Of a stretch of DNA of 64,000 nt, positions 40,967-52,300 are shown in pieces. Numbering within the stretch: the first letter of the stretch is position 1; each line of letters begins with the position of its first letter. Origin of the DNA: Bedellia somnulentella (Eukaryota > Arthropoda > Insecta > Lepidoptera > Bedelliidae); assembly GCA_963576735.1 (NCBI GenBank), contig OY755187.1:7316001-7380000 (forward strand), read 5' to 3'. The notes beneath the pieces are model-generated. The model saw only the letters and a program-made list of their open reading frames with translations, was not told where the DNA came from and did no database searches. The position numbers and the translations under genes are program-made.

Positions 40967-43411
40967 ATGTCGACAAATAATCCAAATCAAGCGTACGTGG
41001 AGTGCAACAGCCGTTTACCGGTATGGAGATATTTTAAGAAAGCAGTTAATCATTTGACTGCTCAATGCAACTTGTGTAAAGCTGTTCTGAAAACCTCATC
41101 CGGGTCTACAAAAGGTTTACACGTCCATATGATGTCAATCCATAAAATTGACACTAAATTGAATGCGAGCGCCGGAACAACAACAAGCACACTTGAGCCG
41201 GATAATGTAGCACTACCTTCGACTTCGTCAGGGTCTACTAGAGCGTCGTCGTCAGTTGCTCTGCCACCTACTATCGTGGAGGCTCAATTTACACCAGAAG
41301 ATAATGAAAATCACGAAATACCACAGAAAAAAATGAAAATCAGTGATTTTTTTCCATCCGATACTAACATAACAAAAGAGTTGATGGTGGCCCGAATGGT
41401 AGCCAAAGATGGTTTGCCGTTCAGAGTGTTCTGTACTTCTGAGGACATGAAGAGTCTTTTTGTCGCAAAAGGTTACAAGTTACCGTCTTCGCCAAACACA
41501 ATAAAAAAAATTGTGATGAATTATGGAATGACGCTCAAAATGAAAGTAACGGCAGATCTACTAAAGTTGAGGAATGAAGACTACAGGTTTACACTCACTT
41601 TAGATGAATGGACATCTGGAATGAATCGACGCTATTTAAATGTTAATGTACACACAGTTATTAACAGTCAGCCTACTCACTGGAATATTGGACTGGCACG
41701 CATTTTCGGAAGTATGTCATCTGAGTCTTGTGTTTCACTACTCAAGGAAAAACTATCGGAATTTAATTTATCCCTGGATAACGACATAGTCGGTATAACG
41801 ACGGATGGAGCCAGCGTCATGAAGAAAGTCCGACGCTTGATTGAACCACTACAACAGCTTTGCTACGCCCACGGTGTGCAATTAGGTATAACAGACGTAA
41901 TTTATAAAAAGAATGTAGAATCCAATGCAAAGGAGCCAGAGGAAGAATTTGAAGACCCTGCATTGAACACAAATCGCAGCGCGGAGGAAGAGGAAGTCCT
42001 GGACGATGATCCGGATAATTGTGATGGTTTATACTTTTCCTTACCCCTAAGACAAGTTGATCTGGCTTCAGAATACCAAATGATTATATCGAAACTAAGA
42101 AAATGCGTCAAACTTTTTAGGAATTCTCCTACCAAAAATGATATGCTTCAGAATTATGTTCAGCAAGAGTTTGGCAAAACAATTCAGCTGGTTCTTGACT
42201 GCAAAACACGTTGGTCTAGCTTATGCAACATGATAAGTACATACAATAAAGTAAAGCAGTGTGTAGCTAAGACCCTAGTTGACCTCTTGCTCAGTTCCAA
42301 TTCAGATTATTTTTTCACGGATGAAGAACACGCTGTTCTTATGGATTTAGAAAATACATTTCAGCCCGTGAAATTGGCTGTTGAGGTGTTGTGCCGTCGA
42401 GATACAGATTTATTAAGTGCAGAACATACATTGCGTTTCATGGTTCGAAAGCTAGAAGACCTTAAAACTCCTCTCTCAGAAAAGTTAGTCTCTTTAATGA
42501 ATAATCGTATCTCTGAGCGTCGCACAAAAGCAACTGCAGTGCTGATATATTTGAAAAATCCGAACAATTATCAAGAGGTAATTGAAACAACTTTTGATTT
42601 TCGGATATTTTAATCGCGTATTATTACATTATTTTTAAAGCCCGACGTTTCGAAAACTTTTCAGTTATCATGCAGGTATGAAGGTAGTTAGTATTAATAA
42701 TTTTATAGTACTGTATAATGACAAATAACACCTCAGTCTTCCCGTGACCATGATAACTGAAAAGTTTTCGAAACGTCGGGCTTTAAAAATAATGTAATAA
42801 TACGCGATTAAAATATCCGAAAATCAAAAGTTGTTTCAATTATAATGTGCAATCGTGAAAATCTTAGAAAATACTAAATTATCAAGAGGACTTAGAGCAA
42901 AGGAAAGACAACGGGATTTTTCAGTTGCCAAGCAAGTATCTTATAAGAAAAGAAATAAAAAATATAATTACACGATTATATCGTAAAGAACCAAACCAAA
43001 CAGAGATAAATACGGCAGTATTAATTGAAGATGACTTGCCTCTTGAAAGAGGCAGAAGATTTGAATTTACGTGCTGCTGCACAAACTAATAAATCGCTTC
43101 AAGAGGAATTGGAAGAAACTCTGCAAGCGTCTAAAAGTCCTGTTGCACGTGTATCCATGTCCACGAGCTTAGACAAATTAGAGTCTACCATAAAAAAAGA
43201 AATGGATCTATTTGAGTGTGGAGGAACAAGGGGGCGATTTTTGCAGTTTGCATATAATTGCTTCGCCACGCTATTGCCAACCAGTGTTGAGTCAGAGAGG
43301 GCATTCTCAGCAGCGGGTTACATTGCACAGGACATTAGATGCCGTTTAGCAGATGATACTATTAATACCCTTTGTTTTTTAAGAAGTCATTTTCAAAATC
43401 ACTCGTCTTAG
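40967..43411 (+). pseudogene. hAT transposase (BED finger, hAT dimerisation domain)
   Basis: I prefer ATG 40967 (MSTNNPNQAYVECNSRLPVW) over the upstream ATG at 40739, whose leader is hydrophobic. A BED finger (CNLCKAVLKTSSGSTKGLH, then H) spans residues 33-60. The catalytic region has FTLTLDEWTSGMNRRYLNVN and VGITTDGASVMKKV, then LCYAHGVQLGITDVI. KTRWSSLCNMI is at about 42206. The frame is broken by a 298-bp insertion (42579-42876) and by a shift near 43040. The C-terminal dimerisation motif (LLPTSVESERAFSAAGYI) ends at 43411. All hAT hallmarks are present. Confidence 0.85.
42579..42876. mobile_element. Penelope-like partial insertion with inverted half
   Basis: The insertion splits the hAT transposase and is flanked by the 13-bp duplication AATTATCAAGAGG (42566-42578, 42877-42889). 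Its right part matches 38565-38765. Its left ~90 bp is the inverted complement of its right part. Long target duplications and partial inversions are typical of Penelope-like elements rather than DNA transposons. Confidence 0.7.
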
Positions 43412-44615
43412 GTAACTACTTCCTATGTTTATGTTTAACTATGTTTATTATTTTGATTACCTTGTGTTAATTTCCTTAAAACCGATAATTATTTTTGGTT
43501 GGTAAGATTAAAGAATAAAGCTTTTTATTTTCTTTCGAGTAATGTGTTCTTTTACTTAACCTCACTACCACAAACAAACAGTTATTAGCTTTTTTAGTCA
43601 TCCAAATGTATATTTTTTCTAATACTAGACGGGATCCCGAAAATTCCGGGATCCCGCGGGATTGATATTTCTAATCCCGCGGGATCTCGAATTTGCGATC
43701 TCGAGTCGGGATTGCATTCCCTACTGTGACCACTCTTCTTTAGATACCTCAGAAATCTCGAAATTATAGGCAACCAGCAGCGCATCTTCTTTGCTTTCAA
43801 ACCTTTTCCCCTTTAGTTTTTCTTTGATTTTTGGAAACAAGTAAAAATCACAAGGCGCTAGGTCAGGGGAATATGGCGGGTGAGGGAGAATTGACACATT
43901 TTTCGAGTTGAAAAAGTCTAGTGTTCTGGCAGACGTGTGCGGCGCCGCATTGTCGTGGTGCCAGAGAAAGTGCCGGATTCCTGACTTCGGTCGCTTGTCA
44001 CACCAAGCTGATATTACTGTTGGAGCACAAACTGTCACATACCATTCGGAGTTCACTGTTCTTTCATTCTCTAGCACAACAGTAGCAATATGACCCGTTT
44101 TGCAGAAAAACGAGCCGATCATTTGTTTCTGTGTGCTTCGTGCACGGCGACATTTCGTTGTAGTTGGCTCATCGTCAAAGCACTATACAGTCGACTGTCG
44201 CTTTGATTCGGGATCATAGTTATATAGCCATGTTTCGTCACCAGTCAGTATATTGTGTACGTTTTTTTTCTCGCCTCCGTTGAATTTATCTATCATGAAT
44301 AGGGACCAATACACCCGACGGTCTTTCTGCTCATCGGTTAGTTTGTGCGGCACCCATCTCGAACAACGTTTACGGAGAGAAAGGTGGTCGTGAATTATGG
44401 TTTGCATTGCTGCTGATCCAATTCCTAGTTCTCGTTCTAGCTCTACATATGTAATTCGTCGGTTTTCGCGAATAAGTTTTTCGACTGCACGAACGTTTTC
44501 TTGTGTCACCGCGGTTGGCGGCCGTCCTGTCTTCACTTCATCTTAGAGATATCCCCGTCCTCTTTTAAATTCAGCAAACCAATTGAATACTGTTGCTCGG
44601 GAACAAGCAGACTCA

Positions 44616-45190
44616 CCAAAAGTAGAAGCACTAGTCTACTGCATATAGTGCACACAGATTTGTGTGGTCCCATGGAGAATGCTTCCTTGGGTGGTTCCAA
44701 ATACTCTCGATGACTTCAGTCGAATGACACACATATATTTTCTGAAGTCAAAGAGTGAAGCACTAGAGTACTTTCAACAATACAAAGCAGAGGTTGAAAA
44801 TCAGTTGAACTGTAAAATAAAAATTCTGCGCAGTGATAACGGAAAAGAGTTTTGCAATAAGAATTTTGATGATTTTTTGAATAAACATGGAATTATTTAT
44901 CATAAAACCAACCCCTGAGCAGAATGGTCTATCAGATCGCTTCAACAGGACAATTATAGAGAAAGCGAAGTGTCTTCGGTTCGATGCTGGACTTGAAAAG
45001 AAGTTTTGGGCAGAAGCGGCTCACACAGCGGTTTATTTACAAAATAGAATAGCAAACGCCTTAAATGGTAAAACTCCTTTTGAGTTGTGGACGGGAAAAA
45101 GACCAGACATTAGTCACTTGCGTGTGTTTGGTAGCACAGTTATGGTGCATGTTCCTAAAGCACAGAGGTTGAAGGGGATACATTAAATTT
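44616..45190 (+). pseudogene. Ty1/copia integrase fragment
   Basis: VHTDLCGPMENASLGGSKY, then DDFSRMTHIYFLKSK, ILRSDNGKEFCNKNF, EQNGLSDRFNRTIIEKAK and WAEAAHTAVYLQNRI are the copia integrase core with D, D and a region holding the usual E. A few frame changes (near 44700 and 44915) break it, and it ends at about 45190 without RT. 45191-45355 is unassigned. Confidence 0.8.
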
Positions 45191-45355
45191 AGATGAACGA
45201 TTCCCGGTATTTAGTACACAGAATGTATATCGACGCCAACTTGGAGGCGGAGCTCAGTTCTAATTCATTTCTCAATCGCCATTCATCCTATTTTCAATTC
45301 GTGGCCGTCTTTTTAATTCTCTTATATTTTATTATTTTGTTTTACAATTTCCCGT

Positions 45356-45600
45356 GTAGTGTCGGCTTAGAATAACACTACCCCATTTCTACCCGTGGGT
45401 GATCATAAGAGGCGACTAAGGGTATAGGGGCTTTTTAAGTGATTTTTGGGCGATGTGGTTGGAGACCCGTCACCAAAAATATTTATTATTACCATCTTTT
45501 CCCCAATTAACTTCCAAAAGTGGCTGAGGAATTTCTTATTCCAAAGCTCTGGCTACCCCGTTAAGGGATTTATAGCCGTGAGTGTATGTATGTATATGTT
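45356..45600 (+). repeat. Dispersed repeat S1, copy 2
   Basis: GAGGCGACTAAGGGTATAGG to AGCCGTGAGTGTATGTATG, the same family as 9771-10035. It is followed at 45640-45775 by an RTE-like ORF2 tail (CQDRTKWRS in frame, then TATG units). Confidence 0.6.
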
Positions 45601-45775
45601 TTACAATATTTCATTATATTCCTAAGTGAAATAGAATAAAAGAGCATGTATGAAAAGATTGATGGATGTAGACGAAGAAGAGGTCTGCCAGGATCGTACG
45701 AAGTGGCGATCAATAGTCTCTGCCTAACCCAATGGGAATTAACGGCGTGAGTATACGTATGTATGTATTCCTAAA

Positions 45776-46490
45776 TAAATAAGGGTTTAAGAATTCTAGT
45801 TTTTTTTAATAACCAATTCTTATTTCTCGTACAACATTTTGGTGGCAGAGCGGTGGGATTACGAAAATCCCATATCCGAATACGTTTCCAAAAACCGAAC
45901 ATTCAGGTAAATAAAACAAAATTAAAGCATCCACTCAAGCAGCCAGCATCCACTCACTAGTCTTAAGGATCGCAGAGTTTTACTGGACATGATGGTATTA
46001 CACGATATTCTCTTTGGTCGCCTTGATTCTCCATTTTTGTTATCTCAACCGTCATTCTGTACTCCACAGCGCCGTACTCGTCACGTTCACGTCACGTTTC
46101 CAAAAGTCCCGAAAGTATATTAAGCTATTAAATTAATAACAACTGTTACAAAAGTTAAAGTGCAAATGCAAATATTACAATATTGTATCATGTATATTCC
46201 TGTGCTTCTGCGAGCCTTTTCCTGAGAGAGGCTTGATTTAAGCTTTGACTTGTGATACCACAGACAAACAATGAACGTGTGGCTCTGCCTACTCCATTTT
46301 TTCGTTGCTGATCCTGTGAGTCATATGATAGTTTTCCACTAAATCGGTCTCAGAGTAATTCAGGAAGCAAATTGTATTCAATAATTTTCAGTGTGGTAAT
46401 AACTTTTTATAGATGGTTGGAATTTTGTATATACGTGTATTATAAGTATAAATTTTAGTATAGGTATGGTAATGGTAAGGTACTATCGTA
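45776..46490. other. Leader of a gypsy-type element and unassigned DNA
   Basis: TCGTACAACA followed by TTTTGGTGGCAGAGCGGTGG at about 45826-45856 looks like an LTR end and a primer-binding region. The rest, up to the gag ATG at 46491, has no coding sequence. Confidence 0.35.
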
Positions 46491-47404
46491 ATGTCTGATC
46501 CTGAAAATAAATTAGTGTTATTAGGTACAACAAGTAAAGGACCTGTAGCTAAATCTCTTGTTTATAAAGAAAACGTAAAACTAGTTGTGAAAGAACCAGA
46601 AATGACGGAATCTCAGATTGACCTCGATGGATTGTTATATATATTGAACCCTTCGATGAGAGTAGGGATAAATTGAATGCCTTTATTGCAAATTGACAAA
46701 ATGCTCACGAGTTAGCAAGTAAATCACAATTAAATATTTTATTTAAGTACATTCTCAGTCAGCTAGAGGGTGCAGCTGAATCAACGTGTAGCATTAAAGA
46801 ACGAGGATTTAGCTCAATTCCTCGATTTCCTTAAAAACCAGTACGGAAAAAGGAAGCCTCATGCGCTTATGCTTATATCTCTTATCGGAATTGCAGGACT
46901 CCAAACACGGAGTTTCAGAAACTGTTTCCATGTTTACCCTTAGAATTGAAAAATGCCTAGGAAAATTAATTTAATCAATGAAATCAATATAGCCATCCCT
47001 TTCAAAAAGAAGACGGAAGTGGCTGGTCTTAGCCCTCCACACCTTTGCAACAGGTCTACATATACGTCTATAATTAGGTTCCGTGATCCCGAGTCACTCA
47101 ATGCAGCGATAAATTTCGCTATTGCCGAAAAAAAAAATTGCACGTTCATTAAAAAAAACAAATTATTAAAACGGTATTGATAAACCTAGATTTACACAAC
47201 AAAGTCGCGAGTTTTAACCTCGCCAAACATTCAATTAACCACAATCTGAAAATTTCAGGAATCTTTAACTCTTTTTTGCAGATACTGTAGGACATACTAT
47301 TGAAAAGTGTCAAAGAAGACATTATAATAACAACATGAGAAATCCAAATGCCTCATCGTCGTATCAGGGTCATCGATATAATAAACAGTTTAAAAACAAT
47401 GGAC
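46491..47404 (+). pseudogene. Ty3/gypsy Gag remnant
   Basis: Starting MSDPENKLVLLGTTSKG, broken frames show KLNAFIAN, HELASKSQLNILFKYILSQL, LAQFLDFLKNQYGKRK, RFRDPESLNAAINFAIAE and a CCHC-like GHTIEKCQRR. These are the order and motifs of a gypsy gag with one zinc knuckle. Many stops and frameshifts are present. At about 47405 it changes abruptly to BEL/Pao gag. Confidence 0.65.
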
Positions 47405-48465
47405 ATTGCTACAGTTTCGTGGGATCCTATCTTCGTATTTAACAGCTAAAAAGTTGGATACGGTCACGCACAAAGAATGGGAAACGCACGTTAGTCAAGA
47501 ACATCAATCAGAACTATTCATTTTGCAATATTTATGTACCTCTTTGGAAAATAAAATACAAACAGTCGAGGTAACATCTCAAGTTTCATCTCACACACAG
47601 AAGATACAAAGAGAACTCTCCTTTCATACTTCAAATACACAAATGAATTGTAAATTATGTAACAGGAAACTAATTTATTGCCATTCCAAAGAATTCGCAA
47701 AGCATGACCCAGACAAAAGAAGTGAGGTTCCCAAAACTAATCGATTATGCTACAACTGCCATCCAATATATTATTGTAAACAGAAGACTTCTTGTAAAAT
47801 TTGCGTAAAGCGTCATCACTCATTTCTTCATTACTGTAAGAAGGGAGGGAAATCACAGGGCCCCGAGAAGATTAGTTCATCACCTGGTATTTCCTCCGAA
47901 CAAGCAAACAATGACGACACACAAGATGATCATCAGGATGAGTCAATTGTAACACACTAAGCACGAAAACAGAATGATGCATTGTTAGCAAGTGCAATAG
48001 TACCGGTCAGAAGTGATAATGGCCGAGAGACTTTGCTGCGAGCGTTAATTTACCCTGGATCACAGTCATCTTTTATTACTAAAAATGCAATTCAACTTAT
48101 AAATCTCAAAAGAACTCCAATTCAAGGTTCGGTTATCGGCGTTGGCTCCACAACTACTGCGGTATGTTATGCTGTCCAATTGAGATTGTTGTCAAGATAC
48201 GATAAACGTTTCAAACTCCGTAAAAACATACGTACTGAAGTCTATCACTACCACATTGCCATACACACAGTGCATACAATACAGCCGTTACCAAATTGAG
48301 AACACATAGATGGCTTAACCCTTTCTGACTCAAAATATTTCGTGTGAAGTAAGATTGACTAATTGCTTGGTATTGATTCCATTTAGTACGAGTCTGAAGT
48401 CTCGTCAAATATTCATTATGCCATCGATGCCAAAACTTGCTACAAGACGCTGCGTATGTTGTCAT
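47405..48465 (+). pseudogene. BEL/Pao Gag-protease remnant
   Basis: ILSSYLTAKKLDTVTHKEWE (DUF1759 end), cysteine-rich knuckles (CKLCNRKLIYCHS, CYNCHPIYYCKQK, CKICVKRHHSFLH) and the protease LIYPGSQSSFITKNAIQLI are seen in order. The protease has YPGSQ where active copies have D-G-S. A stop at 47958 and later frame breaks show decay. Ends near 48465 with LLGIDSI-like sequence. It is distinct in sequence from the BEL element at 1155-4609. Confidence 0.7.
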
Positions 48466-48812
48466 CGTTAATCATCAATTATTTCTATTGACAAGTAAAT
48501 TGTCACGATGACAACAAGGGTGGTTTCTAAAATCGAAGATTGGAAATTTAAACCGGGTTCTTATATACAAAAAAACGTACCCATATTTTTTTATTTTGAT
48601 TTTAAATGATATTTAGGATTCGCTACCGAACTTCAAAAAATCTATATTTTATTATTTTACGTTTGTAGTACTACTCAGATTAAATATCTTTGTAATACTC
48701 TATGATAACAATAACAGCATAAATAACGTTTAAAGAGAGCTATGCACTCATTATCCTTTCCCTCTCTCCCTTCCCCCTTCCCGATCGCATTTATGACTAG
48801 CTCGCTCGCCGC
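48466..48812. other. Interval without recognised features
   Basis: AT-rich DNA with a C/T-rich stretch at about 48750-48780. It ends at the 8-bp duplication of the next hAT element. Confidence 0.4.
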
Positions 48813-49175
48813 CAGTGGTACCAACTCTACGTCTTTTTACGTAGATCTACGTACTTTAAACCTTTCTTGCAAACCTACGAACTTTAGTCCCAGAATCTAC
48901 GTATTTTCTATCAAAATTTTTCAAATTTGCAAAATAGACTGAATGGGCATAATTACCTTTACTTTCGCAAAAAAAAATTAATAAACGTTCCGTTTAATAC
49001 TAACGCACACCCCTCGCCTCGCCACTCAACACGTCGCGCCATTCATTTGTAACGGAGGAGCCATAAATTAAAAAAAATTGAAATGTGACGTGACCGTCAA
49101 AGTGTCAAAGTGAATCTTCATAACCTAAAAAATATTTTAAAAAAATATTATTTTTCAACTTTCTGCTCAATTTAA

Positions 49176-50388
49176 TTGAATTCAATTATGGAAATAAGCA
49201 GTGACAGTGAGGAAGAGCAGAAGCAGAATGTTACTCCTACTAAAAAAAGAAAGCTGCATTATGAACAAAAATACTTACAATTATGGGAAAAAGACAACAA
49301 TTATTCCAGTTGGATTAAAAAAAGTAACAAAGGAGATTACTATTGTTACTGTAATGTCTGCAAGTGTGACTTGAAATGTGGTGGAGGTAAAAGAGTTTTG
49401 ACAAAGCATGCGGAATCTATTAAACATAAGAATAATATTGAAGGTTGGTGTGGTCTAAGTCTACTTACTTTACTGGTGTGGTATTTTGTTTTGGTTTTAA
49501 ATTATTTACTTGCTTTTCTAATAAAGTGTAAGAAAGAATTAGGTAATGTAAATATTCTGAATGTAAGTTTATTTAATCATCAGATGTGAAGGGTTATGGA
49601 GTCAGTTTCAGATTATTATTTTACAGCCAGCATTTGTGTACGTCAGAATGGCGGGTGTATGAGTATAAAAATAGATTCAGTAATTATATTATAAATATAC
49701 CTTCAATGTACTAGTTAGTACCTGTAAATAAATTCAATGTACCTTTTTAAAATCGAAGTTATTTACAATGATAAGTGAGTCGCCAACCTGATGTCAGAAT
49801 CGTTTGGTAAGAAATTTTATACTCATACACCCGCCATTCTGACATACACCAGCATTTACACATGATAAATTCATGATAATTTCAGGTGCAGTACTTTAAC
49901 CTACTATTACTTCAATGATGCCTGGGACTGCATCAAAGTCATTCACAGATAAAATTAAGTCTGAAGAAATAAAGATGGCATGTTTCCTAGCAGAGCACAA
50001 TCTACCAAAAGAAACACTAATCTTCCATTTCAAGGGGATCAGCTGATTAGCTGATCAAAACTCATCTGGTTTGATTAAAGCAGATGAGTTTTGGCGTCAC
50101 ATTTCAAAAATAAGAAAAGGCGATTTCTCTCAAATGTTTCCTTTATTGGCCCAATTTGCACAAAATTTATTAACATTGCCACATAGTAGTGCGAATGTCG
50201 AGCGACTGTTTTCTGCGATAAATTTGATGAAAACTAAGATAAGAAACAGGCTTCACACTGACACACTCACAGGATTACTTTATACGAAAAGTGACTTGAA
50301 AAAAAACCGCGAGCCTTCGCAGGAACACTTAAAGCATTTTAATAAAAATATGTATAAATTTAATTTGCCTGAAAATGATACTATATAA
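49176..50388 (+). pseudogene. hAT transposase, internally deleted, with intron
   Basis: Exon 1 (from 49176; MEISSDSEEEQKQ probably starts the protein at 49188) carries a zinc finger (YCNVCKCDLKCGGGKRVLTKH). It ends at a donor-like GAAG|GTTGGTG near 49443. An acceptor-like TTTCAG is near 49885. The next exon reads KSFTDKIKSEEIKMACFLAE, then after a stop jumps to ADEFWRHISKI and the dimerisation motif LLTLPHSSANVERLFSAINL with KIRNRLHTDTLTGLL. The DDE core between FLAEHNLP and ADEFW is missing, so it is a deletion derivative. Confidence 0.75.
49636..49849. mobile_element. hAT-type MITE (214 bp) inside the transposase intron
   Basis: Inverted ends GTGTACGTCAGAATGGCGGG and its mirror (36 bp, one mismatch seen) are flanked by CAGCATTT at 49628-49635 and 49850-49857, an 8-bp duplication. 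No coding content. The ends differ from those of the host hAT, so another hAT family mobilised it. Confidence 0.8.
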
Positions 50389-50519
50389 TAAAAAAATAAT
50401 AATTTAAATAAAGTGATGATACTGAAAGTAAACTTGTTTAAATTAACTACAGGTGGTATAAGTTTACCAGAATCTCATGGCAAATAAGACAAACTTTATA
50501 CACAAATATATTAAAATCC

Positions 50520-51288
50520 ATTCATTATTAAATAATGAGCTCAGGAGGTGGGCTCATGCTTGATTAAGTATATTAAAACTAATTTGAGTCCAAAAGTGGA
50601 GCACCTAGTTTTGTGGAGTGACTGCTGCGGGGGTCAAAACCGGAACATAAAAATTATATTAATTTTAAAAGCATTACTAAGTGCCCATGCGCACCTAAAA
50701 TCAATAAGATTCAAATATCTTGAATCGGGCCACACATGGCTCCCAAATGACACAGATTTCTGAAAAATTGAAACCCAACTAAAGTTTCATAATAGAATAT
50801 ATACGGCTGATGGCTATATTAATGTAATAAAAAGTTGCAAAAAAACAAAACCACTAACAGTTTACTAAATGCAGAAGGAAGACTTTTTGGGCACGAGCAA
50901 AATTGAGAAAAAAATCACTAACAGAAAAACTTTTGTTAAAAAAGAAAAAGGTAACTGGCTCAAAACAAAAGAAATTTTGTTAATTAAAGAAAAGAAACAC
51001 TCTATATACATGAGAGGTTCACAAGACAGCCCTTTTAACGAACTAAGTATAGAAAAGAAAAACAAAGGTGTGATACAAAACATAACTGATACAGATTTGA
51101 CCGTATTGTGGCCCGAGGGAAAGGAAATCGCACAAGCTAAACTGGATGACCTAAGGTCACTATACGACTTAATACCCAAGGACTGTCAGAAGTTTTACGA
51201 CTCGTTAAAGGGCAACAAATCAGTAACAGATGATGTGGATGGGTTTGGTGGTAATCCCGATTTTGATGTGGAAGAAGAAGGTGCATGA
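50520..51288 (+). pseudogene. DUF7869-like transposase-associated protein, C-terminal part
   Basis: Two open pieces (50548-50763 and 50869-51288) read VLWSDCCGGQNRNIKIILIL, RFKYLESGHTWLPNDTDF, then KTKEILLIKEKKHSIYMRGS and LKDLRS-like VLWPEGKEIAQAKLDDLRSL, ending acidic (DGFGGNPDFDVEEE). The SD..GGQN.N and SGHT blocks match the invertebrate DUF7869-type proteins, which look like RNase H-fold nucleases. The N-terminal half is missing and a stop at 50761 splits it. The pattern parallels the ORF at 29663. Confidence 0.55.
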
Positions 51289-51927
51289 TTAGTTGGGAGT
51301 TTTCTTTGTTTTTCTGTAGGCAATTCTGGTGATTTAAGATGTTTTTGTTACTAAATACATTTCTTTTAATTAATAAATACTGTGTAAACAAAAATTCGTT
51401 TGTTTTTGTAATGTTTTAATTGATTTCTTCCTTTTTTATTTACTTGTACTGTTTCTGCTAATTAAATTACTTTGCGAGTTAATGAAAACAGTCATTTAGC
51501 AGAAATGTTCCAAACCACATTTTTACTTAATATCTCGAAATATAAACGTTTTTGCCGGTAACATTTCGAAAATTCGAATATTTCAAAGCCGAAATTCACT
51601 ATTTAGAAAACTGTTCACATAATTTACGTATCACAGATGCTTCATTTTCCACAACTTCATTAGAACATAAATACATTTTCTAGAAGTATCACTTCCCAGA
51701 AAAACTAAAACCAGATTATTAAAATGAATTTTTTGCTTTTACCAACTATATCTTTTACTATAATCTCATTATTCAAAGGTTCAAAAGACCGAAGTAACTT
51801 AATCTATAGTTTTACTTATCGTAAATCTCTTTAACCAGATATTATTTATGTTAGAAAAATTGTATAAATAAAACGCGGATGCATGCCTGTTTGTATGTAT
51901 ACTTGCTTGCTTGTTTGCATGTAGGAG

Positions 51928-51985
51928 GGGTGCAGGGGGGCAGAGCCCCCCTGCTTGGGGGGGTCGGGGGGCGAAAGCCCCCTGC
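51928..51985. other. Two adjacent GC-rich hairpins
   Basis: GCAGGGGGGC-AGA-GCCCCCCTGC (10-bp stem) is followed by GGGGGC-GAAA-GCCCCC, a six-pair stem with a GNRA tetraloop. They stand out in AT-rich DNA. 51289-51927 shows no gene. Confidence 0.7.
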
Positions 51986-52013
51986 AGACAAAGAAAAGTA
52001 AGGATACATTTAG

Positions 52014-52032
52014 TTAGGTTAGGTTAGGTTAG
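52014..52032 (+). repeat. Short TTAGG repeat run
   Basis: TTAGGTTAGGTTAGGTTAG, nearly four units of the insect telomere repeat, directly upstream of a SINE. It is far too short to be a telomere. Confidence 0.7.
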
Positions 52033-52042
52033 ATTATGCGGT

Positions 52043-52300
52043 TAGACGACAGCCGTGGCCGAGTGGATAGGTGACTAGCTTCTCGGTCCGGAGGTCGCGG
52101 GTTCGATCCCCGCTGAGAGCATCATTTATGTGATGAGCATAAATGATTGTTTCTTAGTCTTGGATGTTATTTATATGTGTATTATATAATATTAAATATA
52201 TCGTTAAGTTAGTATCCCATAATACAAGTTCTACTTAGTTTGGGGCTAACTTGATCTGTGTAATATGTCCATATATATTTATTTTATTTTTATTTTTTAT
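52043..52300 (+). repeat. tRNA-derived SINE
   Basis: The head has a pol III A box (GTGGCCGAGTGG, about 52055) and B box (GGTTCGATCCC, 52100-52110), resembling a Leu/Ser-type tRNA. A body (TTGGGGCTAACTTGATCTGT) and an ATTTATTTTATT tail follow. This is the layout of lepidopteran tRNA SINEs. The acceptor ends do not pair, so it is not a working tRNA. 52310-52975 has no recognised gene. Confidence 0.75.

Larger units (their letters stand above)
40493..43723 (+). mobile_element. hAT transposon with 8-bp target duplication
   Basis: The inverted ends TAGGGAATGCAATCCCG / CGGGATTGCATTCCCTA are flanked by CTGTGACC at 40485-40492 and 43724-43731, the 8-bp duplication expected for hAT. Both subterminal regions are dense in CGGGATC and GATCTCG motifs. 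It holds one transposase gene and a nested Penelope-like insertion. It landed in the mariner transposase. Confidence 0.95.
40347..44615 (-). mobile_element. Mariner element, interrupted and truncated
   Basis: The transposase runs on the minus strand. A helix-turn-helix remnant FNWFAEFKRGR and GRPPTAVTQENVR are near 44500-44610. TGDETWLYNYD (first catalytic Asp) is at about 44215-44250, HHDNAAPHTSA (second) at about 43955-43975, and SPDLAPCDFYLF (third) at about 43850. The D-to-D spacing is 34, which makes it mariner proper. The C-terminal part (FSNWFRRMEKCI) is at 40410-40490, beyond a hAT insertion at 40493-43723. The end TACGAGGGGTATGCCAAAA at 40347 is the terminal repeat. The other end is lost at 44615, where copia sequence starts. 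A stop and a frameshift near 44180 also disable it. Confidence 0.85.

Noticed and set aside
52014..52032. Telomere or subtelomere
   Set aside because: Under four TTAGG units beside a SINE; too short to mean chromosome-end proximity.
52046..52121. Functional Leu/Ser tRNA
   Set aside because: A and B boxes are clear, but the acceptor ends do not pair and a SINE body and tail follow.
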